Assembly: GCF_900100205.1 (NCBI RefSeq)
Contig: NZ_FNEQ01000009.1
Span: forward strand, 248,001-312,000
Direction of reading: 5' to 3'
From: Duganella sp. OV510
GTDB taxonomy: Bacteria > Pseudomonadota > Gammaproteobacteria > Burkholderiales > Burkholderiaceae_D
Length of the DNA: 64,000 nucleotides
Below the pieces are notes generated by a model. It worked only from the letters and a program-made list of their open reading frames with translations, was not told the DNA's origin and ran no database searches. The position numbers and the translations under genes are program-made. Of the stretch, positions 1 through 9,458 are shown in pieces (the first letter of the stretch is position 1; every line of letters starts with the position of its first letter).

Positions 1-3000
1 CGTTCGGTTCGATCAGCGGCATCAGATGCGGCGCCAGCACCACCAGCAGTTGCACCGGCAGCGCGCTGGTGAAGTCATAGTTCTTCGATTCCGGCCCGTG
101 CACATAGGCGGTCATCGAACCAAAGAAACGCCCGCCAATGTTGAACACAAACGTCGCCGACCGGTTCACATAGCGCGACTCGATCAGGCGGCCGCCAGCG
201 CCATACACATCAAAACGCTGATCGCCCGTGCCGGTCTTGCCACCAACCGGAATGATGACGCCATTTGCATCGACAAACGCGCCCTTGACCCGCTTGGCCG
301 TACCATCCGACACCACGCCACGAATCGCCTCCGCCACCACCTGCGCCACTTCCGGCGCCAGCACCTGCTCATTGGTGGTCGGTGGCGCCTTGGTCACCAG
401 CGTCTCGTACGGCGTGCCCTTGGCGAAGTGCAGCGACGTCACGCGCTGCGAACTCTTGCGCACGCCGCCGTTGACGACGATCCCCATCATCTCTGCCAGC
501 GATGCCGGCCGGTCAGCCGAAGCGCCCAGCGTGGTCGCATATGACGGCACCAGCGATTCAAACGGATAGCCCATCTTTTTCCACTGCTTGTGGATTTCCA
601 TGAAGCCTTCCACCTCGATCAGGCCGGCGATACGGCGATCCTGCGCGTGCTTGCGGTGCGTCTTGAACAGCCACTGGTACACATCCTGGCGTTCCTGTTC
701 GCTGGCCTTGGTCATCTCGCTCAAGGTCGCGCCAGGATGCAGGCGCAGATAGGCCGCCATCCACAGTTCCAGCGGGTGCACGCTGGCCAGGTAGCCACGG
801 TCGGCCAGCGACCAGTTGCCGATCGCGTACTGATCGTACAGCTTGGCCACGCGCTCGTCCGATACCTCGTTCTGCGACGGCAGGTTGTCCTTCAGGAAGG
901 CGGCAAACTGCGCCGGCGTCGCCAGCGGATAAACGGTGCGGTGTATCACCGCCAGCCGCACCGGCGTGCTGCGGATATTCGCCAGCAGGATCTTGTCCAG
1001 CTCGTTCTGAGGCTTGCCCTTGTACTTGGCGTAGAAGCGCGCCAGGAATTCCTTGCCTTCCTTGTCGGCGAAGCGCGCCAGGTAGCCGGCGCGGCGCGGA
1101 TCATCCGCATCCGCCAGCAGCGATGCCGACGAGCCGGGCGACTGGAACATATAGTACTTGGCGACGTCACGCATCAAGCGCACGAACACCAGGTTGGTCG
1201 AGCGCCGCAGCGCTTCGGTCACGGTCAGGATCTTCGCGTTGTCTTCCTTGGAGAAGTTGCCGAAGTAATGCAGCCCGCCGCCGGTGAAGAAGCCCTCGCC
1301 CGGATTGCCTGAATACCTGCGTTCCATCGCCGCGTGCAGCATCGCCGTCAGGTCGCGCTTGTCGACAGGCAGGCCCTTGAAGTATTCCAGCGCCCATGCC
1401 GACAGCTTGTCCTGCGGGTCCACCTTGACCTGCGACAGCGCCGCGTTGTCCATGGCGCCGTATTTCTTGTGCAGCTGGTCCATGATGTCCAGGTAGGAAA
1501 TCAGCGTGCGCAGCTTGGCGGTCGAGCCCAGATCCAGCTTGGCGCCTTCGTTGATGTCCAGCGGCTGGTCGAAGTTGTCGGTCTGCAGGCGCAGCAGGTT
1601 GTTCTGCTCGCCCTTCTCCAGCAAGGTGAAGCTGTACACCACCTTGGCCGGATCGCCATTGCCCAGCATGCCCTTGCCGGTCAGGCCGGCGGCCTTGGCC
1701 TTCTCCGGATCATGCAGGTCTTGCAGCACCTGCGTGACGGCAAACTGCGCCTGCGCGTCCAGCGTGCTGACCACGCTCAGGTCGAGGCGGTCCAGGTTGT
1801 ACATGCGGTTGTCACCCAGCAGATTCGCCAGGTGGTTGCGGATCGCGTTGGTGGCCTTGCGGCTGACAAAGGTTTGCGCCGGCGCCGATTGCAGGCCGTT
1901 GCCGGTCGCCGGATGCAGCACCTGTTTCAGCGCCATGTCGCGCAGCGCCGGCGTGATGGCGCCGTCGGCAGCGAGGATGCGCAAGTGGCTGTTGGCCAGC
2001 ACTTCCAGGTCGGCAGTGCCATCACCCAGATAATAGCTCGGGCGGCGCTGCGCGATCATCAGGCTCAGCGCCTCCTTGAACACCAGCGCGGTTTCCGCGT
2101 CCGGCTTATCCAGCTTGCCGGTCAAACGCTGGTTGACGTCGTCGAACGGACGGCCGTACCACACCCACATGCCATCGCCCAGACCATTCACCTCGCCATA
2201 GCCCGGCTTGGCCGACAGCGGCACGGTGTTCAGGTATTCCAGCACGACGCGGCGGCGCGCCTTGGTGGTGTCCGGGCCGTCCATATAGGCACGCATCGTC
2301 GCCGACACCATCTGCTGCAGCTTGTCGGTCATCGAGCCGGTGCGGCCTTCCGGCGAATGGCGGTACTTCTCAATCTGTGTCGCCAGCGTGCTGCCGCCAG
2401 CCGCGCGATGGCCGCCAGCCACGGCGCTGACGCTCTTTTCCAGCACCGCCTTGGCCAGCCGGTCCCATTCCACCGCCGGATTGCGCTTCGGATAGGTGTT
2501 GTCCAGCAGCTCGCGGTTCTCGATGAACAGCAGACTGTTGACCAGCGCGATTGGCGCCTGCTCGAAGCGGTTGTAGATGCGCTCCGGATAGCTGGCGGCA
2601 AACAGTTCCTGCGCGCGGCAGTCATAGATCGTCAGGCCGGTCTTGGTCTTCTCGCGATAGGTGGCAAACACGCCCATGTCGATCAGGTCAGCCATCTTCG
2701 GCGAAATGCGCGCCTGCGCCGTGACCTGGTAGTCGCGCTGGCTCAGCTTGCCGATATAGTCCGGCAGGCCGGCATAGCCTAGCCGCTCGTCATACGGACT
2801 GTCGTGCGGGAAGCGGATCGATTTGCTCGGTCCCTTCTCCATGCGATAGGTCATCTTGCTGGCCAGGTCGCTGAAGACGGCGGCTTGCATCGTCGAGTTC
2901 AACGTTTCGCGATAGCCCCAGTAGGCGGCAAAGGAGACGCCCACCAACAACACCAATAGCAAGGCATTGCGTGAGCGCTTGCTTTTCTTTGGCGCGCCCT

Positions 3001-3085
3001 CTTCCGGCGGTGGTGGGGATGGCGGGTCCATCTGCGCTTGCGCCAGGTGGTCTTCGGTTGCTTCAGGAGTATTAGGAGGGAGCAT
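1..3085 (-). CDS. Bifunctional penicillin-binding protein (GT51 glycosyltransferase + transpeptidase), 3' end outside window
   Basis: Peptidoglycan synthase of the class A PBP type, anchored in the inner membrane. About 1028 residues are visible and the C-terminus lies beyond base 1. A cytoplasmic Pro/Glu-rich tail precedes one membrane helix near residues 40-56. GT51-like motifs follow: a Glu in IENRELLD, then AAGGSTLATQ, then RRVVLEYLN. The transpeptidase half shows an SxxK motif (GSTAKLRT) and the KTGT box (GGKTGTGDQ). Motif 1 is divergent from the usual EDxxFxxHxG form, so this is a distant class A PBP rather than a clear MrcA/MrcB. ATG at 3085 is chosen; a GTG lies one codon upstream and no strong ribosome site is visible. 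It is transcribed away from the cinA operon terminator. Confidence 0.85.
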   Translation of the reverse strand, partial: MLPPNTPEATEDHLAQAQMDPPSPPPPEEGAPKKSKRSRNALLLVLLVGVSFAAYWGYRETLNSTMQAAVFSDLASKMTYRMEKGPSKSIRFPHDSPYDERLGYAGLPDYIGKLSQRDYQVTAQARISPKMADLIDMGVFATYREKTKTGLTIYDCRAQELFAASYPERIYNRFEQAPIALVNSLLFIENRELLDNTYPKRNPAVEWDRLAKAVLEKSVSAVAGGHRAAGGSTLATQIEKYRHSPEGRTGSMTDKLQQMVSATMRAYMDGPDTTKARRRVVLEYLNTVPLSAKPGYGEVNGLGDGMWVWYGRPFDDVNQRLTGKLDKPDAETALVFKEALSLMIAQRRPSYYLGDGTADLEVLANSHLRILAADGAITPALRDMALKQVLHPATGNGLQSAPAQTFVSRKATNAIRNHLANLLGDNRMYNLDRLDLSVVSTLDAQAQFAVTQVLQDLHDPEKAKAAGLTGKGMLGNGDPAKVVYSFTLLEKGEQNNLLRLQTDNFDQPLDINEGAKLDLGSTAKLRTLISYLDIMDQLHKKYGAMDNAALSQVKVDPQDKLSAWALEYFKGLPVDKRDLTAMLHAAMERRYSGNPGEGFFTGGGLHYFGNFSKEDNAKILTVTEALRRSTNLVFVRLMRDVAKYYMFQSPGSSASLLADADDPRRAGYLARFADKEGKEFLARFYAKYKGKPQNELDKILLANIRSTPVRLAVIHRTVYPLATPAQFAAFLKDNLPSQNEVSDERVAKLYDQYAIGNWSLADRGYLASVHPLELWMAAYLRLHPGATLSEMTKASEQERQDVYQWLFKTHRKHAQDRRIAGLIEVEGFMEIHKQWKKMGYPFESLVPSYATTLGASADRPASLAEMMGIVVNGGVRKSSQRVTSLHFAKGTPYETLVTKAPPTTNEQVLAPEVAQVVAEAIRGVVSDGTAKRVKGAFVDANGVIIPVGGKTGTGDQRFDVYGAGGRLIESRYVNRSATFVFNIGGRFFGSMTAYVHGPESKNYDFTSALPVQLLVVLAPHLMPLIEPN

Positions 3086-3187
3086 CACGATGTTTCAGTC
3101 AATCTTGCTAGCTTCCATTGCACCACATCAGAGCGATGCTGACCGGCGCCAACGCACAATAATTGTATGACGCCGTTTGTTTTTCGC

Positions 3188-3226
3188 AAAAAAACAACGG
3201 CGCTCTACCTGAAGCAGGAGCGCCGT
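3188..3226 (-). terminator. Intrinsic terminator of the cinA operon
   Basis: A 9-bp perfect stem (3197-3205 with 3218-3226) with a 12-nt loop is followed on the minus strand by a run of seven T (3188-3194 region). It lies just downstream of the CinA-like stop codon and should end the five-gene minus-strand operon. Confidence 0.8.
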
Positions 3227-3250
3227 GTCATGCGACCGTCACAAAGCGGA

Positions 3251-4036
3251 CTAGGTCAGCTTGAACTCTACATTAAGCTTGCGCAATTCGTCGCACAATT
3301 GAATGAAGGCAGTCGCCGTCTGTACCGGTTCGCCTTTGACGCCCAGCTCGATATGCCGGCGCGTGCTGGCATCGCCCACGTTCGGCAGGCTGAACACCTT
3401 GACGCGCGGGTACTGCTGCTCCAGCGCCACCATCAGCGGCGTCAGCGCCGATTCAGCCGCCTCGTACACCAGCACCGATTCCTCCAGGCGCGGTTCGCGG
3501 TTGAACAGGTCGGCGTAGTGGTTGTCCAGCACCCACTCCAGCATCGGCCAGGCCATCACCGGAAAGCCCGGCACGAAGTAGTGCTTGCGCAGCGCAAAGC
3601 CGGCGATGTTGTTGTACGGGTTGGGAATCAGCGCCGCGCCTTCGGCGAATTCGGCCATTTTGAGGCGATGCAGGTTTTCGGCGGAATTCAGGTCGGCGCT
3701 CTGGCCGGCTTCCTGCGCCATTTGCACGATGCGCTGCTGGATATTGACCTTGCCCTGCGCGTGCAGCACCAGCGGCAGGCCCAGCGCGTCGGCCGCTGCC
3801 TGGCGCGTGTGGTCGTCCGGCGTGGCGCCGATGCCGCCGCAGCAGAACACGATGTCGTCGCTGGCGAAGGTGCGCTTCAGCGTATTGGTGATACGCTCCG
3901 GATCATCCGGCAGGACCTCGGCCCAGGTCAGCTGCAGGCCGCGCGCCGCCAGCATCTGCACCACTTTCGGGAAGTGCTGATCGACCCGCCGGCCCGACAG
4001 GATTTCGTCGCCAATAATGATGAGTCCGATAGTCAT
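3251..4036 (-). CDS. CinA-like competence/damage-inducible protein A domain (MoCF-binding fold)
   Basis: A 261-residue protein of the CinA N-terminal/MoaB-MogA molybdopterin-binding-fold family. The N-terminus MTIGLIIIGDEILSGRR and the segment CCGGIGATPDDHT are the family signatures. The C-terminal nicotinamide-nucleotide amidohydrolase domain of full-length CinA is absent, so a pyrophosphatase or nucleotide-binding role is more likely than deamidation; the substrate is not evident. The reading frame stays open upstream into the preceding gene, but ATG 4036 overlaps that gene's stop by 4 nt and fits the family start. It is the last gene of the 3.2-7.6 kb operon. Confidence 0.85.
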   Translation of the reverse strand: MTIGLIIIGDEILSGRRVDQHFPKVVQMLAARGLQLTWAEVLPDDPERITNTLKRTFASDDIVFCCGGIGATPDDHTRQAAADALGLPLVLHAQGKVNIQQRIVQMAQEAGQSADLNSAENLHRLKMAEFAEGAALIPNPYNNIAGFALRKHYFVPGFPVMAWPMLEWVLDNHYADLFNREPRLEESVLVYEAAESALTPLMVALEQQYPRVKVFSLPNVGDASTRRHIELGVKGEPVQTATAFIQLCDELRKLNVEFKLT

Positions 4037-4851
4037 GCCAACTCCTTGGTTATTTCTTGCTGCGCCCGCAACTGCGCCAGCGCATCCATGCAATAGTACG
4101 CGAACCACAGGCCGGTGAAGATAAAAATCAGTACGTACAGCCAGATCGACGCCGCCGCCAGGAAGGGGAAGAACACCACCGCCATCACGCCGCCCAGCCA
4201 GATCGCGCCCGGCAGCGCGCCGGCCGCGCCGGAAATGACGCCTATCGCCAGCAGCCGCAAACGGTGCTGCTTGAGGATCTGGTGCCGCTCCTCGCTGCTG
4301 GCGTAATCGGCCAGCACGTCGTACACCATCACGCGGCAGGTCAGCCAGCCCCACAGCAACGCCTGCACCAGCACCGCCAGCGGCGGGAAGGCATACAGCG
4401 GCAGCGTGACGATCCACAGGCCGATGAAAATCAGCATGCCGCCCAGCGCCACGCCGACGCTGCCGAGGATGGAGCCGCCCTTGCGCTGCTCCAGCTGAGG
4501 GAAGTGGCGCAGGCCGACGTGGCGGCCGATCACCGGCATCGCCACCACGCCGATGAAAATCAGCGCAGTCAGTATCATCAACGGCAGCAGCGCCAGCATG
4601 GCGATCAGCGGCGGCACCACCGACGTCAGCGTGCCCAGGCCGAGGCTGCGCAGCCAGCTGGTGCTGGTGGCGAACAGGTTATGTTCGGTGAACAGCGCGT
4701 GTAGATAATCGACCAACGGTTGCAAGTAAAAATACAAGGCCGCCGCCCAGACGCCCAGCGCCAGCAGGAAGGGAGCGATGCTCATCAACAGCATCTTGCC
4801 ATGCCATTGCGACAGGAAAGCGCGGCTCCACGCGCGGAGTACGGCGCCCAT
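4033..4851 (-). CDS. EI24 domain-containing integral membrane protein
   Basis: A 272-residue inner-membrane protein with about six hydrophobic segments (around residues 20-42, 78-105, 125-160, 195-215 and 225-255). Overall pattern and the motif FIGVVAMPVIGRHVGLRHFPQ region fit the EI24/CysZ-like family. CysZ proteins take part in sulfate uptake, but nothing nearby links this copy to sulfur, so no substrate is assigned. Its start shares one base with the stop of the upstream hydroxylase gene, and its stop overlaps the CinA-like start, which implies translational coupling. Confidence 0.8.
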   Translation of the reverse strand: MGAVLRAWSRAFLSQWHGKMLLMSIAPFLLALGVWAAALYFYLQPLVDYLHALFTEHNLFATSTSWLRSLGLGTLTSVVPPLIAMLALLPLMILTALIFIGVVAMPVIGRHVGLRHFPQLEQRKGGSILGSVGVALGGMLIFIGLWIVTLPLYAFPPLAVLVQALLWGWLTCRVMVYDVLADYASSEERHQILKQHRLRLLAIGVISGAAGALPGAIWLGGVMAVVFFPFLAAASIWLYVLIFIFTGLWFAYYCMDALAQLRAQQEITKELA

Positions 4852-5843
4852 CAGACCACATCCTTGCGCGCAAATTCCACCATGCGCTTGAGGCCCAGCA
4901 GTTGCTGCGACCAGAAACCTTCACCATATTCGCGACCCGGCGCGGCGCGGCCATGCGCATCGCTGCGCGGCAACTGGTCGCGGATGCCGGTGGCGACAAA
5001 GCGCGGCGTAAAGTTCGCGGTGCGGAAGATGATGTCCCACACCGGTAGCAGCACGGCGAAATTGCAGCCGCCCAGTTTGCCATCGCCGTTTTCATGGCCG
5101 ACGCCAATCGCGTGATGCATGCGGTGATAGCGCGGCGACACCAGCAACCGCTCGCCCAGCCAGCCGAAGTGGATGCGCACATTCGCATGCTGCAGGCTTT
5201 GCAGGATGCGCGACACCGACACCAGCAGCACATATTGCGCCGGCTCAACGCCGATGCACAGCGCGATCACGCCCATATAGACATCGCGCAGCAGGTCGTC
5301 CAGCACGTGGTTGCGGTCATCGCTCCACAGGTTCATATTCTGCTGGCTGTGGTGCAGGCCATGCAGCGCCCACCACCAGTTGAACTTGTGCGAGGCGCGG
5401 TGATACCAGTAATCGCAGAAATCCAGCACCACGAAATACACGGCAAACGCGGCCAGCGGCCCGATGCCGGGCCACAGCGATTCCAGGTTCAGCGGCTGGA
5501 AGCTTTCAAACCGCAGCCAGCCGGCGATGGCGTCCATCAGCGGATCAAGCGTGAAGAAGATCAGCAGCGAGAAGATGCCGATGCGGTGCAGCACCGTGTA
5601 GAGGAAGTCATTCCAGCGCGCGCGGCGGTCGGTGATCTGCTGCGCCGGAATCAGCGACTCCAGTGGCCGCAGCACCAGGAACAGCAGCGCCAGTTCCAGC
5701 ATGCCGATCAGCAGCCATTCGGTGCCCTCGAACGCGTCCTCGACGTGTTCGCCGAAGCCCAGCTGGAACACCAGCGGCTGGATCGCGGTTTCAAACAACC
5801 AGCCCTGGGCCAGGCCCAGCCAGTCGGACAGAGTTTCTATCAT
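4851..5843 (-). CDS. Sterol desaturase/fatty acid hydroxylase family membrane protein
   Basis: A 330-residue di-iron membrane enzyme of the fatty acid hydroxylase superfamily. Three histidine clusters that would hold the di-iron centre are present: HRASH, HGLHH and HRMHH, spaced as usual for the family, with hydrophobic segments at about residues 45-65, 88-110 and 130-150. It probably hydroxylates or desaturates a lipid; the substrate cannot be told from sequence. It overlaps both neighbours by 1-4 nt, so it is co-expressed with the deacetylase and EI24 genes. Confidence 0.85.
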   Translation of the reverse strand: MIETLSDWLGLAQGWLFETAIQPLVFQLGFGEHVEDAFEGTEWLLIGMLELALLFLVLRPLESLIPAQQITDRRARWNDFLYTVLHRIGIFSLLIFFTLDPLMDAIAGWLRFESFQPLNLESLWPGIGPLAAFAVYFVVLDFCDYWYHRASHKFNWWWALHGLHHSQQNMNLWSDDRNHVLDDLLRDVYMGVIALCIGVEPAQYVLLVSVSRILQSLQHANVRIHFGWLGERLLVSPRYHRMHHAIGVGHENGDGKLGGCNFAVLLPVWDIIFRTANFTPRFVATGIRDQLPRSDAHGRAAPGREYGEGFWSQQLLGLKRMVEFARKDVV

Positions 5844-6595
5844 TTTTTATAGTCAGGATGCTCGCGCAGCGTGGCAAAACACATGCCTTGCTGCGCCAGG
5901 CCGTTAATCAGAGGTTCAAGATTCGCTGGCGCCCAAGCATCCTTGCGCGACCAGATACCCATATGCATCAAGACGATATCGCCGCCGCGCAGGTCGCGCA
6001 ACATCTTTTGCAAAAGTACCGTATTCGGATACGCGGCGCTCGGCAACTCGTCACCGGAGAAACCGGCCGGCGCCCAGCCTGCATGCGCGTAGCCGCAAGC
6101 CTTGCCGATCTCCAGCAGCCGCGTCGAGGTACGGCCGGCCGGCGCCCGCCACAAGGGATCGAGCGGCTTGCCAGTCAGTTCCAGGAAGCGCTGGTCGACC
6201 CGCTTCAGCTGCTCGCAATATTGTTGCGGCGTCCAGCTGACCTGCTTGCCGGCCTGCGGGCCGAAGCCGGGCTTGACCACCACCTTGCCGTCGGCGCCAT
6301 CGCGCACGAACACTGCATGGTCCCAGGTGTGCGTGCCGATTGCATGGCCTTCCGCCACGCGCGCCTTCCAGTAGGCGGCCCACGACGGATCGAGCGAATA
6401 ATCGCCACGCACGGTTTTCTCGTTGGCGAGGAAGAAGGTGGCCTTGATCTGGTGGCGCTTCAGCGTGTCGGCGATCAGTTCGGCCTGCGACTGGCTACCG
6501 GTATCAAAGGTCAGATAGATGGTGCCTTTGCAGGCGGCCTGCGCGCTCGGCGCTGCCGCCAGCGCCATCATGGTCAAGGCGGCGGCGCGTTTCAT
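5840..6595 (-). CDS. Secreted polysaccharide deacetylase (NodB/CE4-like)
   Basis: A 251-residue periplasmic or secreted protein. Residues 1-20 form a signal peptide ending in APSAQA-A. The NodB fold is shown by YLTFDTGSQ (the catalytic Asp region, with TFDTG in place of the more common TFDDG), the zinc-binding segment GTHTWDH, and DIVLMHMG near the C-terminus. It would remove N-acetyl groups from a carbohydrate polymer. The start is set at the Met before the signal peptide (6595), which overlaps the upstream stop by one base; the longer open frame adds sequence that belongs to the neighbouring gene. Confidence 0.85.
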   Translation of the reverse strand: MKRAAALTMMALAAAPSAQAACKGTIYLTFDTGSQSQAELIADTLKRHQIKATFFLANEKTVRGDYSLDPSWAAYWKARVAEGHAIGTHTWDHAVFVRDGADGKVVVKPGFGPQAGKQVSWTPQQYCEQLKRVDQRFLELTGKPLDPLWRAPAGRTSTRLLEIGKACGYAHAGWAPAGFSGDELPSAAYPNTVLLQKMLRDLRGGDIVLMHMGIWSRKDAWAPANLEPLINGLAQQGMCFATLREHPDYKK

Positions 6596-7554
6596 CAGCG
6601 TTGCGCGGAATTGAAGAAGAACACGCCGTGCGGCGAGCGGCCGACCGGTATGGTCTTGATGACCTTGCGGGTCTTCAGGTCGATCACCGCCACCTTCTTG
6701 ATCCAGCGCAGCGTCACCCACATGGTCTTGCCGTCATCGCTCACTTCCATGCAATCCGGGCCGCCTGGCACATTGATCTGGCCGACGTTTTCCAATGTCT
6801 TCTGATCAATGATGTTAATCGAATTGGAAACACGGTTCGACACATAGGTATAGCGGCCATCGCCGGCGGAGCGGAAGTTGTGCGCGCCCTGCCCTGTCTT
6901 GATGCGCTTGACGGTCTTCTGCGTTTTCCAGTCGATCACTTCAACGTAATCGCCGCCCATGATGCCGACCAGCAGATACTTGTCATCCGGCGTCATGACG
7001 ATACCGGCAGGCAGCTTGCCCACCGGGATGGTCCACTTGACCGTCTGCGTGCTCAGGTCGATGGCGCTGACTTGATCGCTGCCCTGCTGGGTGATGAACA
7101 CCATGTTACTGGCGGCGTTGAAGGCCATGTGGCTGGGCAGCTTGGGCAGCGGCAGGCGCTTGGCCAGCGTCAGGTTGGCGCCGTCATATTTGTACAGGTC
7201 GACGCGGTGCAGGCGCAGCGAGTTCGATACAAACCACTTCTGGTCGGGCGAAAAACCAATCTGGTACGGGTCGGGAATGTTCTTCAGCGTGCGCTGCGGC
7301 TGGCCGGTTTTCGGATCGAGGAAGATCAGCTCATTGCCAACCGAGCTGGCGACGATCAGCGATTTGTTGTCCGGCGTCGCCATCAGGTGGTGCGGCTCCT
7401 TGCCGACCGGGATGGTCGACAATTCCTTGTAAGTGGCCTGGTCCAGCAGTTGCACGGTGGCGTCGCGCGAATTCAGCACCACCACCACATTCGCTTGCGC
7501 GTTGCCGATGGCAGCCATGGCGCAAACACACGAAAAAACGAAACTGCGTAACAT
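6595..7554 (-). CDS. Exported YncE-like beta-propeller protein
   Basis: A 319-residue seven-bladed beta-propeller of the YncE/YVTN repeat family. A signal peptide (MLRSFVFSC to GNAQA) precedes repeated units with the pattern VxVIDxxTxKxxxTIPVGxxPxG, seen near residues 25-60, 110-190 and 255-310. Such proteins bind rather than catalyse; the ligand is unknown. ATG 7554 is preferred over the TTG 14 codons upstream because it begins directly at the signal peptide. It is the first gene of the five-gene operon and is divergent from the FKBP gene. Confidence 0.8.
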   Translation of the reverse strand: MLRSFVFSCVCAMAAIGNAQANVVVVLNSRDATVQLLDQATYKELSTIPVGKEPHHLMATPDNKSLIVASSVGNELIFLDPKTGQPQRTLKNIPDPYQIGFSPDQKWFVSNSLRLHRVDLYKYDGANLTLAKRLPLPKLPSHMAFNAASNMVFITQQGSDQVSAIDLSTQTVKWTIPVGKLPAGIVMTPDDKYLLVGIMGGDYVEVIDWKTQKTVKRIKTGQGAHNFRSAGDGRYTYVSNRVSNSINIIDQKTLENVGQINVPGGPDCMEVSDDGKTMWVTLRWIKKVAVIDLKTRKVIKTIPVGRSPHGVFFFNSAQR

Positions 7555-7645
7555 GTAGAGGATCGCTATCAAGGCAAAACCGCATTTTACGTGCAAAGCC
7601 TATGCCCTGCTACAATTCTGGCCTGTTTCTAATGAAAGGAAGATC

Positions 7646-8002
7646 ATGTCCACCATCACCACTCCATCGGGCCTGCAATACATCGAACTGAACGAAGGCG
7701 AAGGCGCTGAAGCCAAAGCCGGCCAGAACGTCACCGTTCACTACACCGGCTGGCTGCGTAACGACGACGGCAGCAAAGGCCCTAAATTCGATTCGAGCAA
7801 AGACCGTAACGATCCATTCGAGTTCGCCCTGGGCGCCGGCATGGTCATCCGCGGCTGGGACGAAGGCGTACAAGGCATGAAGATCGGCGGCACCCGCCAG
7901 CTGATTATTCCAGCGGACCTGGGCTACGGCGCACGCGGCGCCGGCGGCGTGATTCCACCAAACGCCACGCTGATCTTTGACGTCGAACTGCTGGGCGTTT
8001 AA
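7646..8002 (+). CDS. FKBP-type peptidyl-prolyl cis-trans isomerase
   Basis: A 118-residue single-domain FKBP with no signal peptide, so cytoplasmic. Family features include VTVHYTGWL, FDSSKDRNDPFEFALG, GWDEGVQGMKIGG and a C-terminal LIFDVELLGV. Length is typical for small proteobacterial FKBPs. An AAAGGAAG ribosome site lies just upstream of the ATG. It accelerates proline isomerisation during folding. Confidence 0.95.
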   Translation: MSTITTPSGLQYIELNEGEGAEAKAGQNVTVHYTGWLRNDDGSKGPKFDSSKDRNDPFEFALGAGMVIRGWDEGVQGMKIGGTRQLIIPADLGYGARGAGGVIPPNATLIFDVELLGV

Positions 8003-8011
8003 GCACCCGGC

Positions 8012-8794
8012 CTAGCGCTGCCAGTTTCTGCGCAGCGCTTCTAATTCTGCTCGCGTGTCGAGCATGCCGCCGACGATGCGCTGGTCGATCGCTTCCAGCA
8101 CCGCCGTCGGCATCTCGGTGCCTGCCATGCGATGCGCACCCATGGTCGCCAGCGGCCGCGCGTTCTGCGCCAGCACCGGCACCCGCCACTCATCGTTGGC
8201 GCGGCACGCCAATCCCACCAGATCCTGCGTGATCCCCACCAGCGTGAAGCTGCGGCAATACGTTCCCTCATTGGATAAGAAGCTCAGGCCGACGCGCACA
8301 TCATTATCAGCTTGCGCCGCCGCGCCGCCCAGTTGCTGACTCAGGGAGGCGGCCAGCCTTCCCTGCGCCAACAGCAAGCCATTGCGGCTGATCACTTCGG
8401 TCGGCGGTGGCGTGCTGTCGCCAAACCAGCCCGGCTGCCACTTGGCCAGACCGAACTTGCCGGCGGCCAAACCCAGCACCATGACCAGCGCCAGCGCGCT
8501 CCACTCCAGCCAGCCCCAGTGGCGCCGCGTCGCCGCCCTGCGCAAGGCCTGCTGCTGCGCCAGCCGTTGCGCCCGCACCGTGGCCAGCTGCACCACATTG
8601 GCGCCCTGACGCGCGCGCATCGCGGACGGATTGTGCTGATCGGCATAAACACCTTCATCGCGCGCGGCACGCAGCCGCGCCACGCGGCGCGTCAGGCTGC
8701 TGTCGTGGCGCATCGCGGATTCGACCGCCAGACGGGTCACTTCGTCCAGTTCGCCATCGGCATACGCTATCAGTGTCTCGTCTGAAAAGCTCAT
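8012..8794 (-). CDS. Anti-sigma factor-like transmembrane protein without an adjacent sigma factor
   Basis: A 260-residue single-pass membrane protein. The N-terminal 60 residues (DETLIAYADGELDE and SAMRHDSSLTRRVARLRAAR) match the cytoplasmic anti-sigma domain of the ChrR/RsiW-like group but lack the zinc-binding HxxxCxxC motif. A membrane helix lies at about residues 96-114, followed by a periplasmic domain containing a conserved-looking YCRSFTLVG segment. No ECF sigma gene is adjacent: upstream is HU and downstream is the convergent FKBP gene. It is therefore an orphan, or its partner lies elsewhere. Confidence 0.75.
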   Translation of the reverse strand: MSFSDETLIAYADGELDEVTRLAVESAMRHDSSLTRRVARLRAARDEGVYADQHNPSAMRARQGANVVQLATVRAQRLAQQQALRRAATRRHWGWLEWSALALVMVLGLAAGKFGLAKWQPGWFGDSTPPPTEVISRNGLLLAQGRLAASLSQQLGGAAAQADNDVRVGLSFLSNEGTYCRSFTLVGITQDLVGLACRANDEWRVPVLAQNARPLATMGAHRMAGTEMPTAVLEAIDQRIVGGMLDTRAELEALRRNWQR

Positions 8795-8999
8795 GTTCCC
8801 CGTCCTTTACGCATTCCATCATAAACCTTTTTTGTAACGAATGCGGCTTTGCAGAAAACGTGTAAGCCCTTTAAATACAAGGCTTTAGTTACATTGCGGC
8901 GCAGCGGCTCAGCAAATACAAGGCTCGCTTCATAAGGAAACCATTACTTTTAACAATATTTATGCTAATCTGCGCGCTCCAATAACCAAGGAGGTAGTA

Positions 9000-9287
9000 A
9001 TGAAAAAAGGCGAACTGATTGCAGAATTTGCGAAACGCACCGAGCTGTCCGCTGCTGCCGCCAACGGCGCAGTAAACACGCTGATCGCCATCATCACTGA
9101 GCGTCTGAAAAAAGGCGACTCGGTAGGCATCACCGGCTTCGGCACCTTCTCCGTAGCCAAACGCGCTGCACGTAAAGGCCGCAATCCTGCAACCGGCGAA
9201 GCGATCAAGATCGCAGCGTCGAAAACCCCGAAATTCTCGGCTGGCGCCACGCTGAAATCGGCAGTCAACCCGACGAAGAAGAAGTAA
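9000..9287 (+). CDS. hupB: HU-family DNA-binding protein
   Basis: A 95-residue nucleoid protein. It begins MKKGELIAEFAKRTELS, carries GDSVGITGFGTFSV and the DNA-inserting arm segment GRNPATGEAIKI, and ends in a short Lys-rich tail. A GGAGG ribosome site lies six bases before the ATG. It bends and compacts DNA. It is a single gene with its own terminator. Confidence 0.93.
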   Translation: MKKGELIAEFAKRTELSAAAANGAVNTLIAIITERLKKGDSVGITGFGTFSVAKRAARKGRNPATGEAIKIAASKTPKFSAGATLKSAVNPTKKK

Positions 9288-9329
9288 TTCTTCCGGAGTT
9301 TTCACCGAGTGCCCGGGAGGGCACCGGCG

Positions 9330-9376
9330 ACGGCGGCTCATGCGGGTACATCCCGGCATGGCCGCCGTTCTCTTTT
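9330..9376 (+). terminator. Rho-independent terminator after hupB
   Basis: A long hairpin (9330-9337 pairing with 9361-9368, continued inward by ATGCGGG/CCCGGCAT) is followed by TCTCTTTT. A shorter GTGCCC/GGGCAC hairpin sits just before it. Confidence 0.75.
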
Positions 9377-9458
9377 GGAGCACGCCCTCTAGCGGGATTT
9401 GCCGCAGCTGCGGTTATGATGGCGCGTCTATCCCATCAATCACAGCAAGGAGCGCGGT

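Noticed and set aside
8873..8927. Short direct repeat AAATACAAGGCT upstream of hupB
   Set aside because: Twelve bases occurring twice in an AT-richer promoter region is weak evidence; no spacing or symmetry suggests a defined site.
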